Part shown: positions 10,501 to 18,365 of the stretch, piece after piece
Layout: each line of letters starts with the position of its first letter
Position numbering within the stretch: position 1 is the stretch's first letter
NCBI RefSeq assembly: GCF_900096975.1
Contig: NZ_FMYQ01000009.1
Span: 153,061-217,060 of the forward strand
Source: Paraburkholderia lycopersici
GTDB taxonomy: Bacteria > Pseudomonadota > Gammaproteobacteria > Burkholderiales > Burkholderiaceae
Length of the DNA stretch: 64,000 nucleotides
Direction of reading: 5' to 3'
Translations under genes and position numbers: made by a program
The notes under the pieces: generated by a model
Told to the model about the DNA's origin: nothing
Seen by the model: the letters and a program-made list of their open reading frames with translations, nothing else
The model's database searches: none

Positions 10501-11990
10501 GCGGCTTTGCGTCGTTCGGCGTGGGCGAACTCAATGCGCGCGCGGCCTTCAGCGGCGGCAACCGCCTCACGCTCACGGCGCATGCGCAGGCGAGCCGCGT
10601 CGGCATGCTCGACATCGACGCCTGGACGACGCTCGTGCCGCGCGACGGCACGCTGAGCGTCGCGGACGAGGCGCCGGTCGGCGGCACGATCAAGGCGAAT
10701 GTGCCCTCGCTCAGGACGACGGGCGGCCTGTTCGGTCCGGGCTATCTGCTCGACGGCCATCTCGCGCTGCAGCTTGCGCTCGGCGGCACGGTCGCGAAGC
10801 CCAATCTCACGGGCTCGCTCGTCGGCGACGGGCTTTCGGCCACCATGGTCGGTCAGGGCGTGGAGCTGAAGGACGGCGTGGTCCGCATCGCGCTTTCGCA
10901 GAACCTCGTCGACTTCCAGCAGGTCGAGTTCCACGGCGCGACGAGCGGCACGCTGCGCGCCACGGGCCGCGTGCGCCTCGACAACGCCGAGCCCGACCTC
11001 ACCGCGAGCATCGTCGCGGACAAGCTGGAGCTGTTCGCCTCGCCCGACCGCAATCTCTCGCTCTCGGGCAGCGCGAGCATCGCGAACGGGGGGCGCCTGG
11101 GCGGCATGCAGATCGACGGCAAGTTCACCGTGGATCACGCGCTTTTCGACATGCCCGAATCGCCCGCGCCCTCGCTCGGCGACGACGTCGTGATCGTGCG
11201 CCCCGACGGCACCACGTCGGGCGGCCGGCCGCCGATCGAGGAAACGGCCTCGACGAAACCCGCGCCGCGCTTCGCCCCGCGCGCGAACATCGACCTCGAT
11301 CTCGGGCGCGATTTCCGCTTCCGCGGGCAGGGCGCGGATCTCGGCCTCGCCGGCACGATCACGGCGAACAGCGCGCCGGACGTGCCGCTGCGTGCGGTCG
11401 GCAACGTGCGCGTGACCGAGGGCTCCAGCTACACCGCGTTCGGCACCAAGCTCAATATCGAGAATGGTTTCTTCACGTTCAACGGACCGGTGGGCAATCC
11501 GGGCATCAACATCCTCGCCATGCGCCGTAACCAGCAGGTCGAGGCGGGCGTGCAGGTCACGGGCACGGTGCAGGCGCCGGTGGTGCGGCTCGTCTCCGAG
11601 CCCAACGTGCCCGACAACGAAAAGCTCTCCTGGCTGCTGTTCGGCCACGGCACCGACCAGGGCAACAACATCGGCCAGCAGAGCGCCATGACGACCGCGC
11701 TCGCGCTGCTCGGCAGCGCGCAGGGCAAGCGCATTGCGCAGAGCATCGGGCTCGACGAGTTTTCGATCGGGCGCAGCGAGGTCGGCCTGACCGACCCCGA
11801 GGTCGTGATGATCGCGAAGGCCATCAACCAGCGGCTCGTGATCGGCTACGAGCAGGGCTTGCAGTCGGCTTCGAACGCGGTGAAGGCGACGATCAACCTT
11901 ACGCGCTACTGGTCGGTGGTGGTCTACGGCGGCACGTTCTACGGCGCCGATATTCTTTACACGCGGCGTTTCGATCGAATTCGCCGGTAG
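7533..11990 (+). CDS. tamB: TamB, inner-membrane translocation/assembly protein (AsmA-like)
   Basis: This 1485-residue TamB/DUF490 protein is anchored in the inner membrane by one helix near residues 68-92 (AWAIVVPVLVVGLAGGLLYG). It spans the periplasm as a long beta-rich groove and contacts TamA. Such proteins take part in outer-membrane protein assembly and phospholipid transport. The conserved C-terminal domain runs from about residue 1150 to the YTRRFDRIRR end. The cytoplasmic N-terminus is Gly/Lys/Asn-rich, and two Ala/Pro-rich low-complexity linkers interrupt the repeats (about residues 350-415 and 585-660). Length is above the E. coli protein (about 1260), mainly because of these linkers. 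Confidence 0.94.
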   Translation: MSARRLAALFRLAATFAVPPDEASRNPDEGAPGKSGGHGGGESGKGNGNGNGKGGEGGPPPRRRLWKALAWAIVVPVLVVGLAGGLLYGVLTTERGTAYAWRAAVALLDGKLAGKLEGGTLATGVRFSDVSWRGTDGTTLTVDRVGGQWTLQGFGRAPWRFVVDYLHVGDVEMRIVPSHEPSSPMKLPENLQLPLGLEIRDLQVDRLTLHEGTSASEFSRLQFHGRSDGRHHEAAVERLDTPFGAVSAEAKLDGVRPFALTGDLGYSGKVNGEDVRVNATLAGSLEALTAEVEASGMKLAGRAHVEATPFAAVPLQRATLAFDHVNPQAFAPGAPFADLAVRAQLQPVQGGAAGVPAALAASASGAAAVSGATAASAPAMTTTTAAQAGAKPGVAGSIASAASAPAAPARARGNMADFTVAGTVSIVNAKPGAIDEKLLPLIDARADVVLDAKTQRIPTLAVRLVKNATITGSGTVSGRNGRFDLKVAGLDLNAIQSSVRATQFAGPVGVRLSGDVQSVTLDLADPKSALRVQGKVTQDPARLSFNDVRLTSGTGRIDLSGALKHDASSTYQLKAVLTNFDPLSLTSQTPAPAPAPAADALDLKRNLALNPALNPALNPAQTGEQAAGQKRVENAKQTGQGAAGGAAARTRPAPLPPARRIEARVNGTLNASGTLAPTFTTKAAFKLGPSVYDDLPLTGQGLVQLAGSRILPSRASLSVAGNTVDLEGSFGAPGDRLRFRVDAPQLDRLGFGIAGELAANGDLTGTFAHPDVSLDYKADHVVFGDNRIGHAEGKAVARDGANGALAFSTDASGIAAAGVEITTLSARLAGTRAKHTLTANAKGKVQGQAIDFAVAANGGLSDTREGTRWNGTVTQLENRGMPGVTLQSPVTVSAGPGKVTLGATRLAAEGATLELKSFDLDHGRIRSAGTLTNVSLARILQLRQQFTGVPSTLRTDMIFDGDWDFSIGQTATGYVQIKRRSGDITTAIGRGFASFGVGELNARAAFSGGNRLTLTAHAQASRVGMLDIDAWTTLVPRDGTLSVADEAPVGGTIKANVPSLRTTGGLFGPGYLLDGHLALQLALGGTVAKPNLTGSLVGDGLSATMVGQGVELKDGVVRIALSQNLVDFQQVEFHGATSGTLRATGRVRLDNAEPDLTASIVADKLELFASPDRNLSLSGSASIANGGRLGGMQIDGKFTVDHALFDMPESPAPSLGDDVVIVRPDGTTSGGRPPIEETASTKPAPRFAPRANIDLDLGRDFRFRGQGADLGLAGTITANSAPDVPLRAVGNVRVTEGSSYTAFGTKLNIENGFFTFNGPVGNPGINILAMRRNQQVEAGVQVTGTVQAPVVRLVSEPNVPDNEKLSWLLFGHGTDQGNNIGQQSAMTTALALLGSAQGKRIAQSIGLDEFSIGRSEVGLTDPEVVMIAKAINQRLVIGYEQGLQSASNAVKATINLTRYWSVVVYGGTFYGADILYTRRFDRIRR
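9357..9392 (+). repeat. tamB: Short tandem repeat coding LNPA units in tamB
   Basis: Three near-identical 12-base units encode successive Asn-Pro-Ala-Leu steps within the second low-complexity linker of TamB. The units differ mostly at third positions, so the repeat is fairly old or selected at the protein level. Confidence 0.6.
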
Positions 11991-12047
11991 CGGACTCAGG
12001 ATGCACGCGCGGCCGTAAGCCATCGGGGCGTCGAATGCCGGCGGCGC

Positions 12048-12079
12048 AAAAAAAAGCACACCGGCAAGGCGTGCTTTTT
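12048..12079. terminator. Bidirectional terminator between tamB and metG
   Basis: A 9-bp stem, AAAAAGCAC (12051-12059) with GTGCTTTTT (12071-12079), has T-runs on both strands. It lies 60 bases after tamB (plus) and 38 bases after metG (minus), so it can serve both convergent transcripts. Confidence 0.8.
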
Positions 12080-12116
12080 GATTGCGGGGGCCTTCAGCGT
12101 ATGGCTGGCCGCGGGA

Positions 12117-14264
12117 TTACCGCACGCGCATGCCAGGCTTTGCCCCGCTGTGCGGTTCGAGAATATAAAGCCCCGGTTCGGCCTTTTCGTCGCCGGCGGA
12201 GGCCGCGAGCACCATGCCTTCGGACATGCCGAATTTCATCTTGCGCGGCGCGAGGTTCGCGACCATCACGGTCAGCTTGCCCTTGAGGTCTTCCGGCGCG
12301 TAGGCCGAGCGGATGCCCGAGAACACGTTGCGCGTGCGGCCTTCGCCCACGTCGAGCGTGAGTTGCAGCAGCTTGTCCGAGCCTTCGACGATATTGCAGT
12401 CGACGATCAGCGCCACGCGCAGGTCGATCTTCGCGAAGTCGTCGATCGAAATGACATCGGGCGTCTCGGGTTCGGCCTTCTTCGCTTCCTTCGCCGCTTT
12501 CGACTTCTTGCTTGCATCGGCGGCCGCGGCGGGCGCGTCGCTGGCCTGCAGCGAATCGCGGTTCGCGGCGAGCAGCGCTTCGATCTGCTTGGGATCGACG
12601 CGCGTCATCAGGTGCTTGTACGCGTTGATCGGCTGTTGCGACGACAGCGCGTTGCCCGCATCGGCCCACGTGAGCGGCGCGATCGCGAGGAATTGCTCGA
12701 CGCCTTCGGCGAGCGTCGGCAGCACCGGCTTGAGCGCGAGCGAAAGCAGGCGGAACGCTTCCAGGCTCACGCTGCAGGTTTCGTGCAGCGCCACGGAATT
12801 CGCCGGGTCTTTTGCCTGTTCCCAGGGCTTGGCTGTGTCGACGTACCCGTTCACGGCGTCGGCGAGCTCCATTGTCTGGCGCAGCGCGCGGCCGTATTCA
12901 CGCGCTTCGTAGTGCGCGGCGATTTGCGGGATCGCGGCGCGCAGTTGCTCGAGCAGCGGATGGTTCATCGCGCTGTCCTGCACGCGGCCCTCGAAGCGCT
13001 TGATGAGGAAGCCCGCCGCGCGGCTCGCGATGTTGATGTACTTGCCGACCAGATCGCTGTTCACGCGCGCCTGGAAGTCTTCGAGGTTCAGGTCGAGGTC
13101 TTCCATCGTGCTGTTGAGCTTCGCGGCGAAGTAGTAGCGCAGCCACTCGGGATTCAGGCCCGTGCTCACGTAGCTTTCTGCCGTGATGAAGGTGCCGCGC
13201 GACTTCGACATCTTCGCGCCGTCCACGGTGAGGAAGCCGTGCGCGAACACGTTGGTCGGCGTGCGGTGGCCCGAGAACTGCAGCATGGCCGGCCAGAACA
13301 GCGTGTGGAAATACAGGATGTCCTTGCCGATGAAGTGATACTGCTCGGTCTTCGAGCCGGACTTCACCCAGGCGTCGAAGTCGATGCCGCGCTTTTCGCA
13401 CAGGTTCTTGAAGCTCGCGTAATAGCCGACGGGCGCGTCGAGCCACACGTAGAAGTACTTGCCCGGCGCACCGGGAATCTCGAAGCCGAAGTAGGGCGCG
13501 TCGCGCGAAATGTCCCAGTCGGCGAGCTTCGAGTCGCCCGATTCGCCGAGCCATTCGCGCATCTTGTTCGTCGCCTCGGGCTGCGCGAGGCCGCTCACCC
13601 AGCCGCGCAGGAAGTCTTCGCAGCGCGGGTCGGAGAGGCGGAAGAAGTAGTGCGTCGAGGTCCTGCGGACGGGCGTGGCGCCCGAGACCACCGAGTACGG
13701 ATTCTTCAGGTCGGTTGGCGCGTAGGTCGAGCCGCAAACTTCGCAGCTGTCGCCGTACTGGTCCTTCGCGCCGCACTTCGGGCATTCGCCCTTGATGAAG
13801 CGGTCCGGCAGGAACATGTTCTTGACCGGATCGTAGGCTTGCTCGATGTCGCGCGTCTCGATGAGCCCGGCTTCCTCGAGCGCCAGATATACCGACTCGG
13901 AAAGCACGCGGTTTTCTTCGGAATCCGTCGAATAGTAGTTGTCGAACGATACGCCGAAGCTGTCGAAATCGCGCTTGTGCTCCTGCCACACGCGCGCGAT
14001 CAGTTGCTGCGGCGTGAGACCTTCCTTCTCGGCGCGCAGCATGACGGGCGTGCCGTGCGTGTCGTCGGCACCGACGTAGTAGACCTCGTGGCCATGCATT
14101 CGCAGCGCGCGAACCCAGATGTCCGTCTGGATGTATTCGACCAGATGGCCGATGTGGATCTGACCGTTGGCGTACGGCAGAGCAGACGTGACGAGAATCT
14201 GGCGGCGGCCGCCTGGATTGGCATGCGCGCCGGCTGCTGCGAGGTCGGTGGCGGGTGCTGACAT
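12117..14264 (-). CDS. metG: Methionyl-tRNA synthetase
   Basis: This 715-residue class I aminoacyl-tRNA synthetase charges tRNA-Met. The HIGH signature is in [17 protein letters not shown] near residue 30. The zinc knuckle is CPKCGAKD...CEVCG, and KMSKS is in [14 protein letters not shown]-terminal EMAP/Trbp-like tRNA-binding domain (from about residue 605, [12 protein letters not shown]) follows a Lys/Ala-rich linker. The start ATG at 14264 matches the family N-terminus. The upstream minus-strand region contains an intrinsic terminator (14431-14458) that might control it. Confidence 0.97.
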   Translation of the reverse strand: MSAPATDLAAAGAHANPGGRRQILVTSALPYANGQIHIGHLVEYIQTDIWVRALRMHGHEVYYVGADDTHGTPVMLRAEKEGLTPQQLIARVWQEHKRDFDSFGVSFDNYYSTDSEENRVLSESVYLALEEAGLIETRDIEQAYDPVKNMFLPDRFIKGECPKCGAKDQYGDSCEVCGSTYAPTDLKNPYSVVSGATPVRRTSTHYFFRLSDPRCEDFLRGWVSGLAQPEATNKMREWLGESGDSKLADWDISRDAPYFGFEIPGAPGKYFYVWLDAPVGYYASFKNLCEKRGIDFDAWVKSGSKTEQYHFIGKDILYFHTLFWPAMLQFSGHRTPTNVFAHGFLTVDGAKMSKSRGTFITAESYVSTGLNPEWLRYYFAAKLNSTMEDLDLNLEDFQARVNSDLVGKYINIASRAAGFLIKRFEGRVQDSAMNHPLLEQLRAAIPQIAAHYEAREYGRALRQTMELADAVNGYVDTAKPWEQAKDPANSVALHETCSVSLEAFRLLSLALKPVLPTLAEGVEQFLAIAPLTWADAGNALSSQQPINAYKHLMTRVDPKQIEALLAANRDSLQASDAPAAAADASKKSKAAKEAKKAEPETPDVISIDDFAKIDLRVALIVDCNIVEGSDKLLQLTLDVGEGRTRNVFSGIRSAYAPEDLKGKLTVMVANLAPRKMKFGMSEGMVLAASAGDEKAEPGLYILEPHSGAKPGMRVR

Positions 14265-14430
14265 AAGTGAGGAGAAGTCCGATGTTGCGGGGGGAAAGGG
14301 CGATTTTAGCAGGGCGGCCGCACTACCGTTCAGCGCGGGGGTGCGCGCTCGCTGGCGAGGCGTCCGGGAGGGCGCTTGCGCGCAGGCGCCGGTTGGGTTG
14401 CGCGCGCAAACAGGAAGCAAATCGCGAGGC

Positions 14431-14458
14431 AAAAAAAACCGGGGCAAGATGGCCCCGG
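14431..14458 (-). terminator. Orphan intrinsic terminator upstream of metG
   Basis: On the minus strand a 7-bp GC stem (CCGGGGC / GCCCCGG, 14439-14458, 6-base loop) is followed directly by eight T residues (14438-14431). No annotated gene on this strand ends here: ompA already has its own terminator at 14642-14675, and metG begins 167 bases further on. The segment from about 14640 to 14431 may therefore be a small RNA or an attenuated leader. Confidence 0.7.
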
Positions 14459-14641
14459 AGCAACAACGACAAGAGGAGAATGGTGACGCGGCGGCGCTGC
14501 CGCACACGTACCGTAATGAAAGACAACACGATTTCCGGAGAGTTCGAAAAGAGTTCGAAATTTTTTTCGATTCTCAGCCGGGTGCTTCGAGCGTGCCTTC
14601 GATGCCCGTGCCGCAACGGTTTGCGGCAATTCGGGTGCCGA

Positions 14642-14675
14642 ACAAAAAACGGGACGCCATGGCTGGCGTCCCGTT
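14642..14675 (-). terminator. Terminator of the OmpA-like gene
   Basis: A perfect 12-bp stem (AACGGGACGCCA, 14648-14659, with its complement at 14664-14675, 4-base loop) is followed on the minus strand by a T-rich tail. It lies 41 bases past the stop of the OmpA-like gene. Confidence 0.85.
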
Positions 14676-14715
14676 GTTGTGTCGCTGTTTTCTCGGGCGT
14701 CGGCGCCCGGTTGGC

Positions 14716-15369
14716 TTAGCCGCCCTGGTGCTGCGCCGTCGCGCGCAGATAGATTTCCACGCGGCGGTTCGCTGCGCGGCCCGCTTCGGTGTTGTTGTCG
14801 GCGATCGGCTGGGTATCGCCGCGGCCCTCGGCCGACATGCGCTGCATCGGAATGCCGCGCGAGGCGAGATAGTTCACCACGCTCTGTGCGCGGTTGACCG
14901 ACAGCGTCTGGTTGTATGCCGGCTGGCCCGTGTTATCCGTATGGCCCACCACCTGCGCGACGACTTCCGGATTCTGCTGGAGCGTCTGCGCGACCTGGTC
15001 GAGCACCGGTGCGAACGACGGCTTGATCGCGTAGCTGCTGGTGTCGAACGTCACGTTGCTCGGAATGTTGAGCTTGAGCGAGCCGTCCGGCTGCTCGGTG
15101 ATCTGCGTGCCGGTGCCCTTGGTGGCGCCCGAGAGCCGGTTCTTGATGTTCTGCCAGTTGTAGCCCGTGATGCCGCCGACCAGCGCGCCGGCGCCGGCGC
15201 CGATCGCGGCGCCCTTGCCGCCGCCGAAGATCGCGCCGAGTGCCGCGCCCGTGCCCGCGCCGACGCCGGTGCCGACGGCCGTGTTGGTGCCCTGCTGCGT
15301 TGCGCAGCCAGCGACGAGTGCGCCGGCGATGGCGAAGACGGACAGGCGAGTCAGGATTCTTGTGTTCAT
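14716..15369 (-). CDS. OmpA-family lipoprotein with glycine zipper
   Basis: This 217-residue outer-membrane lipoprotein has a lipobox near residue 22 (ALVAGCATQ). A glycine-zipper membrane-insertion segment (repeated GxGxG around residues 34-68) leads to a C-terminal OmpA peptidoglycan-binding domain (about 100-210) with HTDNTGQPAYNQTLSVNRAQSV. The architecture is that of the YiaD/Pal-like proteins that tether the outer membrane to the cell wall. The ATG at 15369 follows a GAGAGGAAAG ribosome binding site. It is divergent from apbC and has a strong terminator. Confidence 0.92.
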   Translation of the reverse strand: MNTRILTRLSVFAIAGALVAGCATQQGTNTAVGTGVGAGTGAALGAIFGGGKGAAIGAGAGALVGGITGYNWQNIKNRLSGATKGTGTQITEQPDGSLKLNIPSNVTFDTSSYAIKPSFAPVLDQVAQTLQQNPEVVAQVVGHTDNTGQPAYNQTLSVNRAQSVVNYLASRGIPMQRMSAEGRGDTQPIADNNTEAGRAANRRVEIYLRATAQHQGG

Positions 15370-15690
15370 GTGCTTTCCTCTCTTGAGTGGAACGGACGCT
15401 GCCCTTGGGCGTTCGCGGCCCCGCTTGTGAACAGGGTCTTCGAACGGCTCGCGGCGGCAGCTACTACAATGACGCCTTAAGGTTGGCGCCGGCCCGGGCG
15501 AAAAGCCGCTGGACGGCGGCTTTGACCGCACTGGGTCGGCACCCGAAAACGACGCTGCCGCGAAGCGTGCCCTGCCGGCAAATTTTGCGCAATGCAGCTT
15601 AACAATTTCTTTCGATTTCCGGCGCGAGGGCGACCGGTCCTCGGTCCGAGGCCCGCTCACGCAGACCGGCATTCTCCCCACGGAGTTTCA
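15370..15690. other. Divergent region ompA-like / apbC
   Basis: This stretch of about 320 bases lies between divergent genes. A TACAAT hexamer at 15465-15470 could be a plus-strand -10 element, but no good -35 stands 17 bases upstream of it. No gene is seen. Confidence 0.35.
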
Positions 15691-16779
15691 ATGAGCATAG
15701 ATCGGGCTTTGGTCGACGCCGCGCTTGCGGCCTTGACGGATCCGAACACAGGCCATCCGTACGCGGTGGCCAGGGGCGTGCGCAACGTTACCGTCGAAGG
15801 CGATGTGCTCGGCGTCGAGATCGTGCTCGGCTATCCGGCGAAGAGCCAGTTCGACGCCGTGCGCGCGCAGGTCGAGGCGGCGCTCGCCGCCGTGCCGGGC
15901 GTGAAGTCGAGCCGCGTCGAGGTCAGGAGCGAGATTGCCGCGCATACGGTGCAGCGCGGCGTGAAGCTGCTGCCCAATGTGAAGAACATCGTCGCCGTCG
16001 CGTCGGGCAAGGGCGGCGTGGGCAAGAGCACGACCGCCGTGAATCTCGCGCTCGCGCTCGCCGCCGAAGGCGCGTCGGTCGGCGTGCTCGACGCGGACAT
16101 CTACGGGCCCTCGCTGCCGATGATGCTTGGCATCGAGGGCCGCCCCGAGTCGCCCGACGGCCAGTCGATGAATCCGCTCGAAGGCCACGGCGTGCAGGCC
16201 AACTCGATCGGCTTTTTGATCGAGCAGGACAATCCGATGGTCTGGCGCGGCCCGATGGCCACGTCCGCGCTCGAACAACTGCTGCGGCAGACGAACTGGC
16301 GCGAACTCGACTATCTCGTGGTGGACATGCCGCCGGGCACCGGCGACATCCAGCTCACGCTCTCGCAGCGCGTGCCCGTCACGGGCGCCGTGATCGTCAC
16401 GACGCCGCAGGACATCGCGCTGCTCGACGCGAAGAAGGGCCTCAAGATGTTCGAGAAGGTCGGCATTCCGATTCTCGGCATCGTCGAGAACATGGCCGTG
16501 CACGTCTGCACGAACTGCGGCCACGCCGAGCACATCTTCGGCGCGGGCGGCGGCGAGCGCATGGCGAAGGAGTACGGCGTGGAGGTGCTCGGCAGCCTGC
16601 CGCTCGATATTGCGATTCGCGAGCAGGCCGACTCGGGCACCCCGACCGTGGTGGCCGCGCCGCAGGGGCCGGTGGCGGAAATCTATCGCGCGATCGCGCG
16701 GCGCGTGGCGATCCAGATCGCCGAGCGCGCCCGCGACATGAGCTCGAAGTTCCCGACCATCGTCGTGCAGAACACCTGA
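15691..16779 (+). CDS. apbC: Iron-sulfur cluster carrier protein ApbC/Mrp
   Basis: This 362-residue Mrp/Nbp35-type P-loop ATPase holds a labile [4Fe-4S] cluster and delivers it to apo-proteins. It has an N-terminal MIP18/DUF59 domain (residues 1-85) and a deviant Walker A at about 107-115 (SGKGGVGKST). The VVDMPPGTGDIQLTL segment follows, and the cluster-binding CTNC pair lies near residue 271. The start ATG at 15691 follows a CGGAG site. It stands alone, opposite the OmpA-like gene. Confidence 0.95.
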   Translation: MSIDRALVDAALAALTDPNTGHPYAVARGVRNVTVEGDVLGVEIVLGYPAKSQFDAVRAQVEAALAAVPGVKSSRVEVRSEIAAHTVQRGVKLLPNVKNIVAVASGKGGVGKSTTAVNLALALAAEGASVGVLDADIYGPSLPMMLGIEGRPESPDGQSMNPLEGHGVQANSIGFLIEQDNPMVWRGPMATSALEQLLRQTNWRELDYLVVDMPPGTGDIQLTLSQRVPVTGAVIVTTPQDIALLDAKKGLKMFEKVGIPILGIVENMAVHVCTNCGHAEHIFGAGGGERMAKEYGVEVLGSLPLDIAIREQADSGTPTVVAAPQGPVAEIYRAIARRVAIQIAERARDMSSKFPTIVVQNT

Positions 16780-16918
16780 AGTCCGCCGGCCAAGCCCGCG
16801 GGGCCCGCGCATGGGGACAGATAGGCACGCGGCGCGCCGCGTGCGCGGTATCATGAGGGCTTCATCGGGTCCGGTATGGCGGCAGCAAGGGGCGGCCGCC
16901 GCCCGGCAAGAGGATCGC

Positions 16919-17473
16919 ATGGATAAAGGACACAGCAGGCAAGCGGGGAACGCGCACGTCGTATGGTGGACGGCCCTCGTGGCGCTTTGTGGCTGCGTTC
17001 TGCTCGCGGGCTGCACGAGCTTCATGGGCCAGCAGGAAAAGCGCGCGACCGCCCAGCTGTTGCCGACCGTCGGCAGCCAGGCGCGCGGCACCGTCTCGTT
17101 CGTCGAGCACTCGGACGGCGTGCAGGTGAGCTACAACCTCGCGGGCCTGCCGCCCGACAGCGATCACGCCCTGCAGGTGCACGAGCGCGGCGACTGCAAC
17201 GCCACCGACGCCTCGAGCGCCGGTCCGGTGTTCGCGCCCGCCGCCGATCGCCTCAAATCCGGCGCGCGCGTGGAAGGCGACCTCGGCAACATCCACGCCG
17301 ATTCGAACGGCGTGGCGACCGGCTTCATCGTCGCGCCCGATGTGTCGCTCGACGGCGTGCGCTCCGTGCTGCAGCGCGCCGTGATCGTGCACCGCGACCC
17401 CATCGACCCCTACGCCTACCCGCAGCGCGGCACGGGCCCGGCGCTCGCGTGCGGGCTGATCCGCGCCCAGTGA
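16919..17473 (+). CDS. Cu/Zn-superoxide-dismutase-like lipoprotein lacking most metal ligands
   Basis: This 184-residue protein has a lipobox (LLAGC, Cys32) and a SodC-type beta-barrel domain from about residue 50. The fold markers HERGDC, EGDLGN, VIVH and ALACGLI are kept, as is the structural disulfide pair Cys93/Cys178. Using human SOD1 numbers, copper ligands His46 and His63 are replaced by Gln86 and Val104, His80 by Val118, and Arg143 by Ala175; His71 also has no counterpart. Only His48 (His88), His120 (His158) and Asp83 (Asp121) remain. It is therefore unlikely to dismutate superoxide and may serve another envelope role. Start ATG at 16919 was chosen because the signal sequence follows. 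Confidence 0.85.
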   Translation: MDKGHSRQAGNAHVVWWTALVALCGCVLLAGCTSFMGQQEKRATAQLLPTVGSQARGTVSFVEHSDGVQVSYNLAGLPPDSDHALQVHERGDCNATDASSAGPVFAPAADRLKSGARVEGDLGNIHADSNGVATGFIVAPDVSLDGVRSVLQRAVIVHRDPIDPYAYPQRGTGPALACGLIRAQ

Positions 17474-17707
17474 GCGTGACGCAGCGCCGCGTCGGCGTGA
17501 CGCGCCGCGTGGCCGCCGACGCCAGCAAGGGCGCGGCTTTCGCGGCCGCGGCGGTGGAACCCGTTGCGGCGATCCGCGAGGCGCCACGCGCGGTTCCAGG
17601 CATGCCGATCCACATCGCGTAAAATAGGCGCCTTTCGCACGCGGCGAGCGCCCGGTGGGTCCGTCCGCATGCTTTCCCGACCCGATTTTTCCTCGTACGT
17701 AGCGAAC

Positions 17708-18277
17708 ATGGCAATCAAGTCCGACAAGTGGATCCGGCGCATGGCCGAAGAGCACAACATGATCGAGCCGTTCGTGCGCGACCAGGTCCGCACCTCGGAG
17801 GACGGCCGCAAGATCGTGAGCTACGGCACGTCGAGCTACGGCTACGACATTCGCTGCGCCGACGAATTCAAGATCTTCACGAACATCAATTCGACGATCG
17901 TCGATCCGAAGAACTTCGACGAAAAATCGTTCGTGGACTTCAAGGGCGACGTCTGCATCATCCCGCCCAATTCGTTCGCGCTCGCGCGCACGGTCGAGTA
18001 TTTCCGCATTCCGCGCAACGTCCTGACCGTGTGTCTGGGCAAGTCCACCTATGCGCGCTGCGGGATCATCGTGAACGTCACGCCGTTCGAGCCGGAATGG
18101 GAAGGCTACGTCACGCTCGAATTCTCGAATACGACACCTTTGCCTGCCAAAATCTACGCGAACGAGGGCGTCGCGCAGGTGCTCTTTTTCGAAAGCGACG
18201 AGGTCTGCGAAGTCTCTTACGCGGACCGCGGCGGCAAATATCAAGGCCAGCACGGCGTGACCTTGCCGAAGACCTGA
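17708..18277 (+). CDS. dcd: dCTP deaminase
   Basis: This 189-residue trimeric enzyme converts dCTP to dUTP on the route to dTTP. It belongs to the dUTPase-like fold. Conserved motifs are [21 protein letters not shown] and the catalytic Glu in [17 protein letters not shown]. Length agrees with the family (188-193). A TAAAAT hexamer at 17620-17625 may be its -10 element. It is followed by a hairpin and then by the decarboxylase gene on the same strand. Confidence 0.97.
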   Translation: MAIKSDKWIRRMAEEHNMIEPFVRDQVRTSEDGRKIVSYGTSSYGYDIRCADEFKIFTNINSTIVDPKNFDEKSFVDFKGDVCIIPPNSFALARTVEYFRIPRNVLTVCLGKSTYARCGIIVNVTPFEPEWEGYVTLEFSNTTPLPAKIYANEGVAQVLFFESDEVCEVSYADRGGKYQGQHGVTLPKT

Positions 18278-18317
18278 CGCCGAGGCGCACACAACCACCG
18301 GACATACGATATACGGG

Positions 18318-18353
18318 GACCGCTGCGCATCATATGCAGCGGTCGTTTCTTTT
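18318..18353 (+). terminator. Hairpin with T-rich tail between dcd and decarboxylase
   Basis: A 9-bp stem (GACCGCTGC 18318-18326, GCAGCGGTC 18336-18344) is followed by GTTTCTTTT. It ends right at the GGAG ribosome binding site (18354-18357) of the decarboxylase. It probably terminates dcd, but its place in the 5' leader of the next gene would also suit attenuation. Confidence 0.65.
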
Positions 18354-18365
18354 GGAGAATCGCCC

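Larger units (their letters stand above)
14265..14715. other. Intergenic region ompA-metG with leader-like features
   Basis: The region carries the ompA terminator, the orphan terminator, and two GAGTTCGAAA copies spaced 11 bp apart (14540-14549 and 14551-14560). On the minus strand the bases leading into the orphan hairpin read as Leu-rich ([17 protein letters not shown]) or Val-rich ([15 protein letters not shown]) in two frames. This recalls branched-chain amino acid leader peptides. No protein-coding gene is convincing here. Confidence 0.4.

Noticed and set aside
7398..12059. A 1553-codon open frame on the minus strand opposite tamA/tamB
   Set aside because: It is antisense to two clear genes, is Arg/His/Ala-rich without any domain pattern, and arises from the GC bias of the real genes.
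14323..14629. Two minus-strand frames of about 97-99 codons between metG and ompA
   Set aside because: They are composed of low-information residues and run into metG leader sequence. I treat the region as possible leader RNA, not as a protein gene.
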